From Emmonsiellopsis sp. PD_33 (Eukaryota > Ascomycota > Eurotiomycetes > Onygenales > Ajellomycetaceae), in contig JANTQF010000016.1 in assembly GCA_032988165.1 (NCBI GenBank), positions 62,001 through 126,000 of the forward strand: DNA of 64,000 bases, given 5' to 3'. The notes under the pieces are model-generated. The model saw nothing but the letters and a program-made list of their open reading frames with translations, was not told where the DNA came from and made no database searches. Below are positions 37,441 through 50,089 of this stretch, in pieces. Position numbers and translations under genes: made by a program. How positions within the stretch are numbered: the first letter of the stretch is position 1; every line of letters starts with the position of its first letter.

Positions 37441-40400
37441 AGCTAATACCAAGCTCTCAGAGGAACTCAAACCAATCCATTCAAAGTTCACTGAGGTGAG
37501 AATTAAGCTCATCAAGCCTGACTAGCTGCAATCATCTTAACCCCTACTAATTGGCACATTGAGATTCACCACTGTTTCTGCCTTCCTTGACTGGGTTCAA
37601 AAGCCCCACATCCATGAACTACTGAATGACTTTATAGATATCCATAAGAACTCCTATGATCATACAGGTGCTGATCATAAATCTCAGAGCTGAGTGGAAG
37701 TTAATACTCTTATGTCTCTTTTTCTATTAGAGGTCTTCCAATGTAATATCCTTAAGTCCAGCTTTGAGTGGCTGTCCAATGTTAAAGGGAACCTGAAGGC
37801 TGCAATTTACACATATTATTTGATGATTGAGTAGCTCATAACAACCTTCTCTGTGGATATCCAACTCAATTCCTCTACAAACCCAGAACATCTATTTGTA
37901 ATGATTTGGTTTCTCAAATTCATTGCAAAGCAGCCTGACAACTATTCCAATGCCAATGATCAAACCATTGAGATCCTAACATACTAGTCTGAATTAGAAT
38001 TTACTTTCACCAATATCAACCTCCACTAGTAACTTACTAACTTCAACCCACTCATTGAACAATATGGATCAATCAGCCTGACATTTAATCCCACTGACAC
38101 CACTGGTAATAAAACAGCAGACACATTCAATCATTTGAATATGATTGAAGCTCAGATCAATCAAAATACAATCCCCACTGCAGTTGATTTTCCCTGTCTA
38201 ACCTCTGAAGAGGAGCACATTCTCATCCAGCATCTCACTTCTAATGTCCTGGACATTTTTAAAGCTCATAATAATACCTTAGGGCAAACCATCAACTCTG
38301 GTATTCTCACTGAACTGGCAACAACCTCCAAGCTGTTAACCATTAATAATGTAATGAAAGAGCTGCTTAATTCCACTAATATCAACCCACTCAGTTATGA
38401 ATAATTAACTTCACTATTACACCTTAATCCTAAGGCACTAGTAATTGGCAACACAGAATTAAAACCCTGGCAAGTCAATGGCATAGTAATACTTGTCACC
38501 ACCCTTAAGAAGCAACATGCTATCATACTAGTCAACTAGATGAGATTTAATAAAACAATCCAGGCTCTCAGCACTACTTTCTTCTGACATTTATTTCAAG
38601 AGACTAGCTCAGAACATCTCCCATTGATTATTTTCATTCCCTCACATCTCATATACACTTGGGCTGATGAGATTCAGTTGTGATTTCATAACATATTCAC
38701 ACTGCACATATTTTACTTGTCTGTTGGGCTGGGCAGGATTTCAGACCCAAGAAAGTAGTCCCTTGTAATTAATGAAAAGGCACTGTAAACTCTTATGTCA
38801 ACTATTAATATCTTGAAACCCAAAACAGTACATATACTCATTGTGACCTCATATTTAACATGGATATGTCATATAATGCACAAGAAGTCCATTTATCTCA
38901 ACTTAAGCTAAGACTCCCATTTAGTGCCTATCAGCCACACTGAACTGCAATCCTCTGATTCACTCATTTATAAAGATGACAGCACCAAAGATAATGGTGA
39001 AAGCAACAAGCCTATTAACTAGCATGATACTGAAGATGCCTATGCTATTCTAGACCCTACAGATATAATTATATCACTGTAGCTGAAGGAGTTTCACTTT
39101 GACCTTGTATTACTAGATGAAGCTTACACCATGAAGAACCCCAGGATGAAAATACACTGTATTATATCAATAATTCCTTATATGGATCTACTGCTTATAA
39201 TAGGTACTTATATGGCAAATTATGCACATAATTTGCATGGCCCACTTTGTCTTTCATTTAGGGAGGAATGGGGGTCCTCCATTAACTACCAGTCTATAAA
39301 GAACCCTCTGACTGAGTACATCTTGGCCCCTGAGCATGGACCCAGCTACATGTATATCTTGGACCCTGTTCTCTTTTAGAAATTGTTTATGAGTGATGGT
39401 TTGCTGCTCCATCATCATGTATTGTTAGTTATACTGAAAATAATCAACTGGCTGGTTTTACAACAAACTACAGGGTCTATAATGGATGTCTCAATTTTGA
39501 TGGACAAATCAACTCATGGGAGCAAAGCTATCATGGAGAGACACATACCCCCTTACACAGTCATTACAATAAACTGTTCAATGGCTAATGAGTAATTAAC
39601 AGAGTATCAAGCAACTCATACAAAGCTTGTGCTGAAACTCTCCATTAAGACCAACAATTCTATATCCTCAGCAAATTCAGATAATATGCTCAATCCAGCT
39701 AATATAGGGAAATTCAACATGAGTATATACTGCCAACTTCAGCACATCTTGTTCTTGCTGTGCCTGTCACAATTATTTGAAGCAACATCAGTCAAATAAG
39801 AGGAAAACCTTGCCATTGATATCAATAAATAGCACTAGAAGGCAAATAGAGGTACAGTGTGGTTCTTATCCTGTATGATTCATAACAATTCAATCCCCTA
39901 CATTTCTGCTGATAAAGCATGGGTCATAACTCTACTCTATTATTTATCTGCTAAGTTCCCATACCTGTTATTCATCATCAACAAGGTTGTTGTTACACAG
40001 CAGCAAGATCTTTTAGTCTTTTATTAGTTTTCTATAGTAGCATTCATCATGGAGATATTCATAACCCTTTTCAATGTAGATGTTGGTGTTATCCATACAT
40101 TTATAACTGGCCATAAACACACAGAAACTGTGAATGACTTCAACAATTCTAACCACTCAATAAAGATATTAATCATTAACTACTGCACTGGCATGATCAG
40201 TTTGAATCTCCACAGGACCTACAGTGATATGATGCTGCTTGAACTTCCTTCTAATATTAATAATATACTTCAAGCTCTGCATCATATGCATCAGATAAAC
40301 CAAGAACATTCACAACATATATAGATTATGTTAACTGCTAACACCTTCAATAGATTCATTGAAGTGAAGGCAACCACAAAATTTACATCTCAAATTATTG

Positions 40401-40950
40401 CCTAAGGCCTCACAGCATTCCAAGATCTTAGCTTAAGCCAAGATCAGGGCATTTCCTTCCCTTCCCAACATGAAAAAGATCAGATAGAATAGGCAATTAA
40501 AATCTATGCTACAATTTTTATTCAGAAAATGTTTGGATAGTCTGCATCCTAACTAGTCTGGGATAACATTAATGACCTTGGCCTCATACCTGCACAGACC
40601 AATGCAACCTGACAGCTGAATATTGGAGGGGCTACCAGCCATGTAATGAGTAAATTGAAGACTATTTTGGCATTAGGATCCCCAGCTAAAAAACCTTAGC
40701 TCAAAACACCTTCCAGGGCACCCACATCAAGCCTACTCAGACATGCACTCCCTTTTCCTTCAAATGAATTGTTCTATTCCCCTACATCCAGCCTATCATC
40801 CATTCCTGAATTAGTTGCTTCTTTGGGAAGTCCCCAGATGTCAGGGCCACCTCCCTCCTTAAATGATGCAAGTTCAAACCCATGCAAATGATCCTCTACA
40901 AATACTGCTACCCCCCCTGCTTCCAAGTGAGCCAAGCAAGTCAAGCCAGA
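37440..40950 (+). pseudogene. SNF2-type helicase, right copy (most complete)
   Basis: The order of motifs is that of an SNF2 ATPase. The N-terminal region spans 37,440-38,430 (FTTVSAFLDWVQ; NPEHLFVMIWFLKFIAKQ). Next are LKPWQVNGIVILVTTLKKQH (Q-motif region, about 38,460); an altered Walker A (RFNKTIQAL, about 38,550); FIPSHLIYTWADEIQ (motif Ia, about 38,635); LVLLDEAYTMKNPRMK (motif II, DEAH with H now Y, about 39,105); LLLIIGTYMAN (motif III, about 39,190); and NYCTGMISLNLHRTY and LQALHHMHQINQEH (motifs V and VI, about 40,170-40,310; normally QA.GR.HRIGQ). Arg and Thr losses fit C-to-T change. The C-terminal tail is Ser/Pro-rich. The gene is followed by the transposase in the same direction. 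Confidence 0.8.
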
Positions 40951-41399
40951 CAAGCCCACTGAATTCACCACTGGGGGTTTTCCTTCTGGTGTGGATGACC
41001 TCCCTGGCTGATGAAACCCTGTCTGCAAAGCACATAAATCCCTGCCTAATTAAATTTACCCTGACTGGCCTGTGTTTTTATTTTGTCTGTTTTGATTTGA
41101 CTTAAAAGTTTATTAGTACCTGCTAGTAATCATGCCTGCCACTCAGCTTAAGCTAAGCTTTATTTGTTCCCCCTGCCTTTACCTCTCTGTTTTTATCATG
41201 TCATTAATCATACACAAACTAGTTAGTTGGCTAAGAATGTATTTATCAGTATTTTAATTGGTTCATTTAATTTGCATCATAATTAATTCTACTAGGTCTA
41301 AATTATTATATACTCCTTCAATCAGCTTTTAAGTGATACATCAAATAATAACATTTCAGTCTCTGTTATCCTTGTTCAGCCTCAGCCTCATACTCAATA

Positions 41400-44300
41400 C
41401 CAAGCATTGAACCTCTTACTATGAAGAACTCTACCTATACCCATGCCTGTTCATACTGCTAAAAAGCTATTAACAGCCAGAGCAGCCTCAGTTGTCATCA
41501 AAAGAAATGCTCAGCCATGATTCAAGCAAAGTAGAAAGTATTAAAAATGATGTTAACTAGTACCAGCCAATCTACCATACCTCTTTCAGCACCCATATAA
41601 TCTCTCATCAAACATACTCTTATGGCCCTACCTTCCAGTGAATAACCACAGGGTCTCACAGCTGATGGAGACTTAGATGTAGTTGATACTTCTAGTACTA
41701 TACTAAACCCTATGAATGTGGAATTGGCTTCAAACCACTCTAGTATATATAGTACTATGTTTTAAGAAAAGTTGTCCACATCATGCTGTGTTCTCAGCTT
41801 AAGCTGAGTTCTGTGCTTTCTCTCCCAGCAGCAGGCTTTTTCAAGTTGCTATTAAAGATAATACTAACTAATTAAATCTACTAGGAAGAAGATATAAACT
41901 CAGAGGCAGCCTTCTTTATCTCATTACTACCACTGTGAGCCACAAAAATCTCAGTTTTAAATGCCTATACTATTATCTATGAAGAACTCTTACTACAACC
42001 AGCTAAATGTTCAGTTTCAGATTGTATTAACTTAATATTCAACTCCTCCATCAGAATAACAATAGCCCAGCATGGAGACTTTAAAAGTAAGATTGAATAT
42101 GATCTTGTATGGTTCTTTCTTAACACTGAACTTTTCAGTAGTGCTATCAACTAATTCCTCATCTTACCCTATCTTTATATTGTTACTAATAGACTCTTCT
42201 TTCATACCACCCAATAGTTCCATAGCATCATTGACAGTGGTCTAACTACAGATGAGGCACAATGTGATGAATTTATTGACACCACAATATTAATAATATC
42301 TACTGATGGAATAATAATCAATGTCACTCTCTCACATTAAAGAGTAGATAATGTTATTCACTAATTACTTGAGCATCTTCCATTTAAGAACTTCTTATAG
42401 TATGCACATATACAGCAGTTCTCTGAGTTAAATTAATGAATATATACCAAGATGTATACAGCCAACTAGTAGTGAAGCAGGGACAGGGTGTGCGCATCAG
42501 GCGGCACTGAACAGGGCAGCAGCAAACACAAGAAAGAATCAATATCAATGTTGAAGCAGAGGAATGTATTGGCAATCTATAGTACAAAACAACACAGTAA
42601 TAGAATGATAAGGCAACACACAAAAGAAATGAAAGATCTATCTCAAAGAAGCATACACATGCATGAGAAATCCATGAATGAACAGATGAAGTCTTGCAAT
42701 GAAAGGAAAATATCTATCTTCATGGCTGCGCTTGGTGGTGAAAGCCTTGGCAAAAAATTGATCTGACCTGACAGCAGATCCCCACCACAGTAGTAGAATA
42801 TACAATAAAAACTTCCAGCCTGCTCAACACTAATCTTATTGGTCTTTGCCTCTGATAAGACACAGCTCTCTATGCATCATGAGGATCAGGTATCTTAGCC
42901 TGTATACTTTACTATTAGAAACCTTCCTCATAAGATTTACTGTGCACAAAAGACAATCAGTCTTCAGAAGATTGCCTATCTTCCTATTATTAAGAAGATT
43001 GACCAAGTCACAAAGATCTGACTTTATCATGCTTGTATGGCTGAGATACTTAAGCATAAGTCTCAGTGATCTTACCTATGCTAGCAGGTACTAATAATGT
43101 CATAGCTATTAAGGCCTTGAGTACTACTAGTATATTTATTGAATGTGCTGATGGTTACATTTGATACTGTTTCCCAGTAATAGCTGGATTTATGGCTGAC
43201 TATGAAGAGCAAGTCTTAATTACAAGTATAAAAAACAACTAGCACTATTCAATCTGTCTTATCCCCCCCACTGAGTGTCAAGACCTCTTAAAGGTCTTCC
43301 CAACATACATATATAGACAGATGCAGGGCTAGATTCAGCAGCAAGAGGATGATCCTTTATCCATTGATTCTACTATAACTGTTTATAATATCAACTTCTT
43401 TGCCTAGTGCCACCCATAAATTAATATCTATGAAGCAATGATGATTGATATTCTCCATCAGTTACTTAAGGGTATAGTTCAGTACCTAGTTGAATGGCTC
43501 TAGGAAATGGTCCAGAACCTTATCAAACCTACCCAATAAACTAAGAATCAGGCAACCCCACTAATATCCCAGGCAGGTGGAACAGAACAGCTTGATGACT
43601 AATTTAAGCATATTCCTCTCTATCTAGGTCTTTAGTATTTTACCAACTTCAGCTGCTTTAAATAGTGGTCTGAGTTACAGCATAAGGCCCTATCACAGCA
43701 GTTAATCTCAGTCATTACCCCTTTACTACTCCATTGGTGCCAACCTACCCTCTTATATGCTCAAGCTATGATTGACTTTCTATTCTGTGCATAGTACTAC
43801 TCCCACAATGATGAAACCCTAAGATACTTGAAGAATGCTCTAAAGTAGATTGATGTGCTTAAATCAGCATTTCATCTTTATCATCTATCTCCTAAGAAAT
43901 ATAACTCACTTAATGTTGGCTACTTCAATTTTGCAAAATTTTATATTCTTATCTACTATGTTGAGTTCATTTACAAATATAGAACCCTAGATGGCTTTAA
44001 TACTAAGCATAGTGAGACTGGCTATAAATATCATGTAAAGATCTATTACTGTAATATCAATAAATGCATTGACCATGAATGGCAGCTGATCAAGCACAGT
44101 CAGAGGCATATATATATGGTAGAGTCAGAGAATATATTACTTCATACTAATATCATCAGTCTAAGTACAGTTACAGCTGAAGATCAACTTGGGATAAAGT
44201 TAGCTACTGCATTATAAGTTATTGACTTAAAGAATATCTCATAGTATCCTTCATGAGAAGACCTCCACTGATTGCTGCTACATCATATCATAACAGTCAG

Positions 44301-45240
44301 AGAGGTAACTAAGAGGCTGGGCTATATATATGAGATTTTCCTACATGCATTGCTAATTTTTATTGCATACAGGCATCTTCAGCTTACTAGTAAGAAGGAC
44401 TGGCACCCTATCTTACAATTAATGCTTGACTATCATATACAGGTGCATGGGTCAGTTATGACATGGAAATGAGATAGGTGAGATCTATCTGATACAGATC
44501 ATCTTATTAAGGAGAAGATTCAATACATGCCTGCATGGCAGGGGGTACTTGACTAATGACAGTGAGACTATGTTTGATTGACTGATGGAAAAGCTTGTAA
44601 TGGGAATAAGACAGCAGATGGGCCTTTTAAAGAGTAGATGGTTAGTCAGCTCTTACTGATAATAACTATGATTGACCCTGATATTCAAGTGAATAAGCAT
44701 GAAAGGATTCTCAACTGAAATGAAAACACATATTATACTGAGATACTTATTGATGTCCTCTGACTGTGTTCCAGAAAGCTGCATGATATCCATAGCATAT
44801 ATGAAGTGAAGATATATGCAGAGCTTAATCCATCTAACAATAATTTAGGTCACCATATATGCAAGCATCATTTCTACCCCATGGAGGCTATACAGCACAG
44901 TACTCACCTTATTCCAATATAGCTGAGTGATGTGCATGTAAATTCCACCACCAAGAGATTCTATGTCAATAATTATATTGATTGGAACTAATATAACATC
45001 TTGTATAGTAAAATGTGGTTAGAAGATGAGCTTCAGTCAGCAAATAAATGAGCATCCCAGTTAAAAGCTAGTATCAGAGAGTGAGAGCCAGTAGTTCAGG
45101 ATCCAACCAAGGATGAAGAGAATAATACAGGCAAGAATGAAGAGAGTAATATAAATAAGAATAATAGAGATGAAGAGAGGGTTCTAAGTAATTCAAGTAA
45201 TTATTCTATAATTTCAGATGATTAATAGTAATAAGTGGTT
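41400..45240 (+). pseudogene. Plavaka/KDZ-type transposase, right copy
   Basis: Near 41,435-41,515 is an N-terminal Cys/His finger (HACSYC...SSLSCHQKKC). The core reads ECADGYI.YCFPVI and then GFMADYEEQVLITSI (about 43,140-43,225), followed by CLIPPTECQDLLK (about 43,255). This is the Plavaka pattern in which a palm-like region with DYPEQ is followed by a C..PP motif. NIYEAMMIDILHQLLKGIV (43,423-43,480) matches the HELL.PDLLHQL.KG.F motif. A helical part follows (43,855-44,217), then NNYIDWN near 44,960 and an acidic Asn/Glu tail ending about 45,225. A 318-bp insertion splits the gene at 42,473. KDZ elements (Kyakuja, Dileera, Zisupton; Plavaka is the fungal branch) are large DNA transposons with RNase H-fold transposases. 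Confidence 0.78.
42473..42790 (+). mobile_element. 318-bp young insertion with TAG target duplication and CpGs
   Basis: The left-arm homologue reads straight from CCAACTAGTG to GTAGAATAT (minus strand, about 29,548-29,571). Here 318 bp separate CCAACTAGTAG from TAGTAGAATAT. Comparison with the empty site implies a 3-bp TAG duplication (42470-42472 and 42791-42793). It contains CpGs at 42493, 42502 and 42729, unlike its surroundings, and a 92-codon Lys/Met-rich open frame (42,488-42,766) that I do not recognise. I see no clear terminal inverted repeat. It may be a small non-autonomous element that arrived late or is too short to be mutated. Confidence 0.65.
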
Positions 45241-45353
45241 AAGAGGAGCAATGAAGCAGGAGACAGGCAGGTTGACAGAGGGGTCAAATACATTAGTCTT
45301 AAAGAAGCTAGGGCTATACCATGTCACACTCACATTTTCTCTTGTTATACTGT

Positions 45354-45433
45354 GATGTGATGAGCACATTCCTTAGCTTAAACCAGTAGGCCAGGCCAGG
45401 CTGGCTTAAGCTAAGGAATGTGCTCATTACATC
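45354..45433. repeat. 80-bp foldback with 33-bp arms containing the AGCTTAAGC motif
   Basis: The arms 45354-45386 and 45401-45433 are complementary at 31 of 33 positions (GATGTGATGAGCACATTCC, then TTAGCTTAAACCAG), with a 14-base GC-rich spacer. Both mismatches are transitions. It lies between the transposase and gene X and resembles the cluster at 26.9-27.1 kb. Confidence 0.85.
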
Positions 45434-45849
45434 ATGGCCACATTACACTGTGGTGATTTCACTGGCCTTTGTGGTGGGTTAGTAAAAAAAAAGGGGTTAA
45501 TGGAATTATGTTGATTTAAACTGACATTCAAAGTTGGGTGACATGATTTTGACCCTTACTAGGCCACTTGACCACTGAGGTGAATGATACTTTTAGTATG
45601 GTCTAAAACATATACATACATGCTTTAGTAAATCTCTTGTCCATGGCATCATTCAAGACAGATGGGATCCTATTGTTAGACTAAAACACATTAAAACTTG
45701 ATGATACTATATGATTACATTGTTAAAGATAGTATAATTCCTCATGGAAAGTTAAATGGTGCCAGATACATTAATTATAGTAGTAATGTTATACTGCTGT
45801 GTTGTGATGTACATCCTTGGAAATATATATATATAACCTGACTGCCTTA

Positions 45850-46100
45850 CCTCCTGTGTCAAGCCAATGAGACCTTAACACTCTGATACTAAATTCACCA
45901 ACAGTACTACCACATGGAGGAGTTTGTATGCTAGTATGGAATCAAATATAAATTATTACTACTCACTGTGTGGTTTGAACTTTGAATGCTGTCAGCCTGT
46001 TATGATGCACTCAGTTTCAAAAAAGTTGTCATCTATCTCCCTAATCATTGTGGTGGAGAGATGGACAATGATATCAGTTATCACCTTATATTATATTTTA
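45850..46100. repeat. Right-arm copy of the ~220-bp repeat
   Basis: It shares AGTACTAC, TATGGAATCAAATA, GTGGTTTGAACTTTG and AAAAAAGTTGTCATC with the pair at 25.93-26.42 kb. It is present once here and twice in the left arm. Confidence 0.45.
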
Positions 46101-46359
46101 TACCCCATTCAGGGTGGCCTGGCTTAAGCTGAGGGATGTGCTTCCCATGTTGTATAATATTTAGAATGGAAATGATGTGATCTATATATAAATAAATGAT
46201 TATTATGTGTTTGTGATAATATAATCCACTTGTATGTTGCTGCATTCAATTTTCATGTTCCTGTTGTTTTTTTTTCATATTATGTATATAAATTGTGTGT
46301 CTCTTTAACCTCTCATCTACAATACACAAGTTTTTTGAACATGTCACAGGCCATACTAT

Positions 46360-49300
46360 GTGAGTAGATGATACCCAAGGTTAAGGCATTCTTAAAGGTT
46401 GATAGTGCAGTATATCATGATATATATACATTGTTGAAGAGGGGGATGGCAAAGTACAGGCTTCTTGATTTGAATTTACAAAGAGAGCAAAGCAAGGAGA
46501 AACTGCCACTAGTGTTTAAGTATGTGTTTGAGAGCTACTCTAGGATATTCCAAAATATCCCATCCCTGGTTAGGGAAAATTGCCTGGATGCCATGGCACA
46601 GCAGTACAAGAACAACTAGAAATGATGTAAATTACAGAGGAATGAGAGGTTGCTCAACAACATAATAACTTCTAATCAAAATAATTACTGCACATCACTG
46701 GATAGCCAACCAGAGGATCAGAACAGCATTGCTAATCTGAATGTTCAGAGGCAAGAGCAGCAGAAGAGGATTTTAACAAGATAATGTGCCTAGCAGGTTA
46801 CTATATACAATCTTGAAATAGATTTAGTAGTAATGTATCTGGTGGACAATTTGATATCAGAGGCAAATAGAAAGAAGACTGATGTATGAAATGACTTAAA
46901 CTGTGTACAATTAAGCCTTCTTTGCCAACTTATTGAAAGTGAGCTTTTAATAACCCATGATTAGTACAAAATATGATATCTAGGCTTCAGTTAGTTTGAT
47001 TTAGTGCAGATATGTGGTGAACATTCTTTTCAAACAGCAATGAAAGAGATAGATGCTAATGGATGAGAATGATATAAGTTCTATATTACTAGTAAAGTGG
47101 AATAAATTATGTTAAAGTTGGAGTTTTCAGTGTGTATACTGTAATTTACTGTTGTTGATACTATCAGGAGAAGAAGGCTAACTTAAACTTGCTGGTGAAA
47201 AGGGGCACTTATATCTATTACTGATTGATGAATGACACATTATATGTAGTTCTTTATTTATATTCTTACTTATATAAATGTAAACTTCACTTTATAGGTA
47301 AAGTTTACTAGCACTTCTTACTCTCTAACTTTCTTCTTCTTCTTTCATGCCTACTGTTGCACCCAATCAAATGTCAATGTCATATAAGAATCTTAGGTGA
47401 GTATGAACTACAGGCTCAAGACTGTGTACAAATCTCAGCTTAAGCTCAGCCCTGGCTTAAGCTAAGGACTCTATGTTTGAAATATACTGACTAGAACATT
47501 ATAGGTACTTCCTGTACCCTAGTTGCAGCTAATATAAGTTTCAACTACCCACCTAAGTTCTATACAATCCTTTGCTTAAGTCAGAGCTGAGCTTAAGCTG
47601 AGGTCTGTCTGCTGATAACATACTGAATGTAAGATAATAAGATCTAAATGAGAGTAGAATGGCTCTACCATGGAAATGACCTAAAATGAATGCAGTTAGT
47701 GATTAGGAATATGGTTCTCAGGCTGTTGGGAGAAAGATAGCATCCTTACCCCCTTGTAGGGGGTTAGGTACTGATGATAGTCAAAACATTGCAGTCAGCT
47801 AGTTAGTATTATCATCATCAGGGCCTTCTGATTCAGGTTAATAGGATGGATGTCATCAGCCTAGTAGATGAATTGATTCCTAGAGTAATGCCATTAACTC
47901 AGCTCTATTAGAGTAGCAGGATGTGTTTTAGGTTGATTATTTGCCTATATCTTTCTAATACTAGTCCTTGTTGACATTTAAAGGTTTAGGAATCATCAGC
48001 TAGATATCCATGAGCATCACAACTGATGATGAGTAATAGTAACTTTCTACAGTTATTACTAACTACTTTAAGCTAATCTGAAGGCCTCAACACACATCTG
48101 AGTTGGGCTAACCATCAACAAACTTGTTTATGGCAGAGCTTCAAGAGTCACAGTGGTGATACAGAGATTAACATAGAGGGGTTAAAGAAGTTAGAAGGAT
48201 TAACACATTATAATGATACAGTAAGTATGATTTATTATTCTGCCTTTCTATGCAAGAAATACTAACTGCTAGGAACTATGAAGTAGGATTTTTCTGATGA
48301 TGATTTTGACCTGAATGCAGATAGAGGTTTTAAGAGGTAGAGGACTAATAGTGCCCTATTACAAGCTACATTAGATGATAGAAGTACTGATTTGGGGGGT
48401 GAAGATAGACCAGAGCTTGATCTAGCTGCAGGGCCATACTATGAACTTGCAGGTGGAAATGTTATCTGAGACTTAAGGTAGATAGAGGTTATAAGATGAA
48501 ATAAGATAGACTGTTCAATAATAAATAGAAGAGTTTTAAATATGATAAAGAACCTCTTGTTCATATAGCTATTTACTGGGGTTAACTGGGAACACAAGCT
48601 TGATGTGTGACTAACATCATAGCTCTTGACAGTGGGTAAGAACCATATGAATCACCTGATCCTCAGTGCTTGACTATTTACTAGGGATTATGATAGTTAG
48701 GATAAGAGTAAGTTTGGGTTAGAGATTGGTGATGAAGATAATGCATCACAAATCCCATCACCTGAGGAGGCAAGAAAGGTATGTATAGGATTACTACTAT
48801 TAGATAGAAGATTACTATCTAACATGCAATAAATCATTAATGATATGAGTAGGTGATAGTCACATTTTAATGCATGATTTTATGAGATAGTAGATGTATA
48901 TCATTTTACTGAATCCAGCAATCTAAAGGTATAAATTGCACAGTTATTAAAGGATGATAACTTTATGGCTGTATCTGGAAAAGGAAAGATATGTGTCATA
49001 GAAGTCTGTACATATACATGTGTGTACTAACTTGCAGTGTACAGGATGCAAAGGGTTATTTTCTGTCTGATATTATTGTATAAGATATTGTAAAGTGTTT
49101 CTTTAGCTGGAGAGGATTTGGGCTTGATGTTCATCCTCTAACAGCAAAGTGGTTTAATTTAATTTCAGTCAGAGTAGTGGTGGTGGTGGCAGGTGGGATA
49201 TACCATGCAATAACAGAGTATGAAGGAACAGGGATGCATAAGGTATTCAAGGTGGAGGCTTTTCAGAGTGAGTGTAAGTTATTATTTGCTGGATACAACA

Positions 49301-49440
49301 TTGATCAGTGCTAACATATGGTGCAGGAGTATACAAATAAATGTATAATACATGGTGTAAATAGGGGGAGCTGCAGAAGATGAAGGTGGCAGAGCTCTTA
49401 CAGAAGAAGATGATAAAAATAGTAGGAAGAGAGATAATAA
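46360..49440 (+). pseudogene. Gene X, right copy (unrecognised transposon-associated gene)
   Basis: An 83-codon open frame (46,368-46,619) starts MIPKVKAFLKVDSAVYHDIY and is mainly helical; it continues after a stop with a Gln-rich segment. A region matching the left arm follows to 47,390, with an intron-like break (GTTCTTTAT...ACTTTATAG) near 47,250. After palindromes at 47.43-47.60 kb comes a Ser/Pro-rich part, then LDLAAGPYYELAGGNVI (about 48,417-48,470) and FTGVNWEHKLDV (48,573-48,608). A C-terminal block at 48,890-49,320 includes GEDLGLM..L and IYHAITEYEGTG in another frame. It may be two genes. I do not recognise it. It follows the transposase in the same direction in both arms. Confidence 0.5.
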
Positions 49441-49559
49441 TTAAGGAGGAGTAAGTATAGTTTATTGAAAGTGCTTTTATTGATTTGATTGAAGATCTTG
49501 AGGATATTGAATAGTAGTTATTATGTTTACAGGTTATAAATATTAATCATATTAATATG

Positions 49560-49805
49560 GCTATGGGTTTACTGTCCTTAGCTTAAGCTGAGAAGAGTGT
49601 GGTAATGCAGTATTAACTATCTTCAGCTTAAACTGAGGAGAGTGTGGCAATGCAGTATTAACTATCCTCAGCTTAAGCTGAGAATAGTGTGTGAATCAAG
49701 GACAGTATGTTAATCAAGGGAGTATGTTAATTGAGGATGTTGTGCCAGGTAAGTGCCAATCAAGAACAGTGTGTTAATTAAGGAAAGTGTGTCAATCAGA
49801 GGATG
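49560..49805. repeat. Right-arm array: palindrome repeats then decayed 18-bp units
   Basis: Three copies of a ~47-bp phrase (CTTAGCTTAAGCTGAGA, then AGTGTGGTAATGCAGTATTAACTAT) are followed by irregular GTGTGTTAATCAAGGACA units, reverse complements of the left-arm 18-bp array. A perfect palindrome lies at 49667-49682. Confidence 0.6.
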
Positions 49806-49854
49806 CATTTGATGAAGACAGTTAATCTTAAATAGCATGCTATATTATGAATTA

Positions 49855-50085
49855 TAAAACTTATAGATATATTACAAGTTTTGAAAAGAATAGCTCATAC
49901 ACACCAGCCATAATTCATAGTGTTCCAGAGAGGTGTGAAGTTTCTGAAAATGCCAAGCCCCTAGCTGGCACAGATTATGAGGCTAATATGCAGATCAGAG
50001 AGATAAGCTAAGCTGCTAAGTCTTGCTAAAGCTGTTAAGCTACTCCTAGCCAGCCCTTAGCTTAAAAAAAAATTGCTGATGAAGC
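49855..50085 (+). pseudogene. 5' fragment of gypsy gag (right arm)
   Basis: This matches, in opposite orientation, the start of the gag remnant at 21,480-21,750 (VPERCEVSENAKPLAGTDYE-type frame region; CTAGCCAGC...TTAGCTTAA). Homology stops at about 50,085, where the inverted block A begins. The rest of gag and the protease are missing. Confidence 0.55.
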
Positions 50086-50089
50086 TTTA

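Noticed and set aside
42488..42766. 92-codon frame in the young insertion taken as a gene
   Set aside because: It lies wholly within an insertion of 318 bp, has no recognisable family and is Lys/Met-rich; kept only as a note on the insertion.
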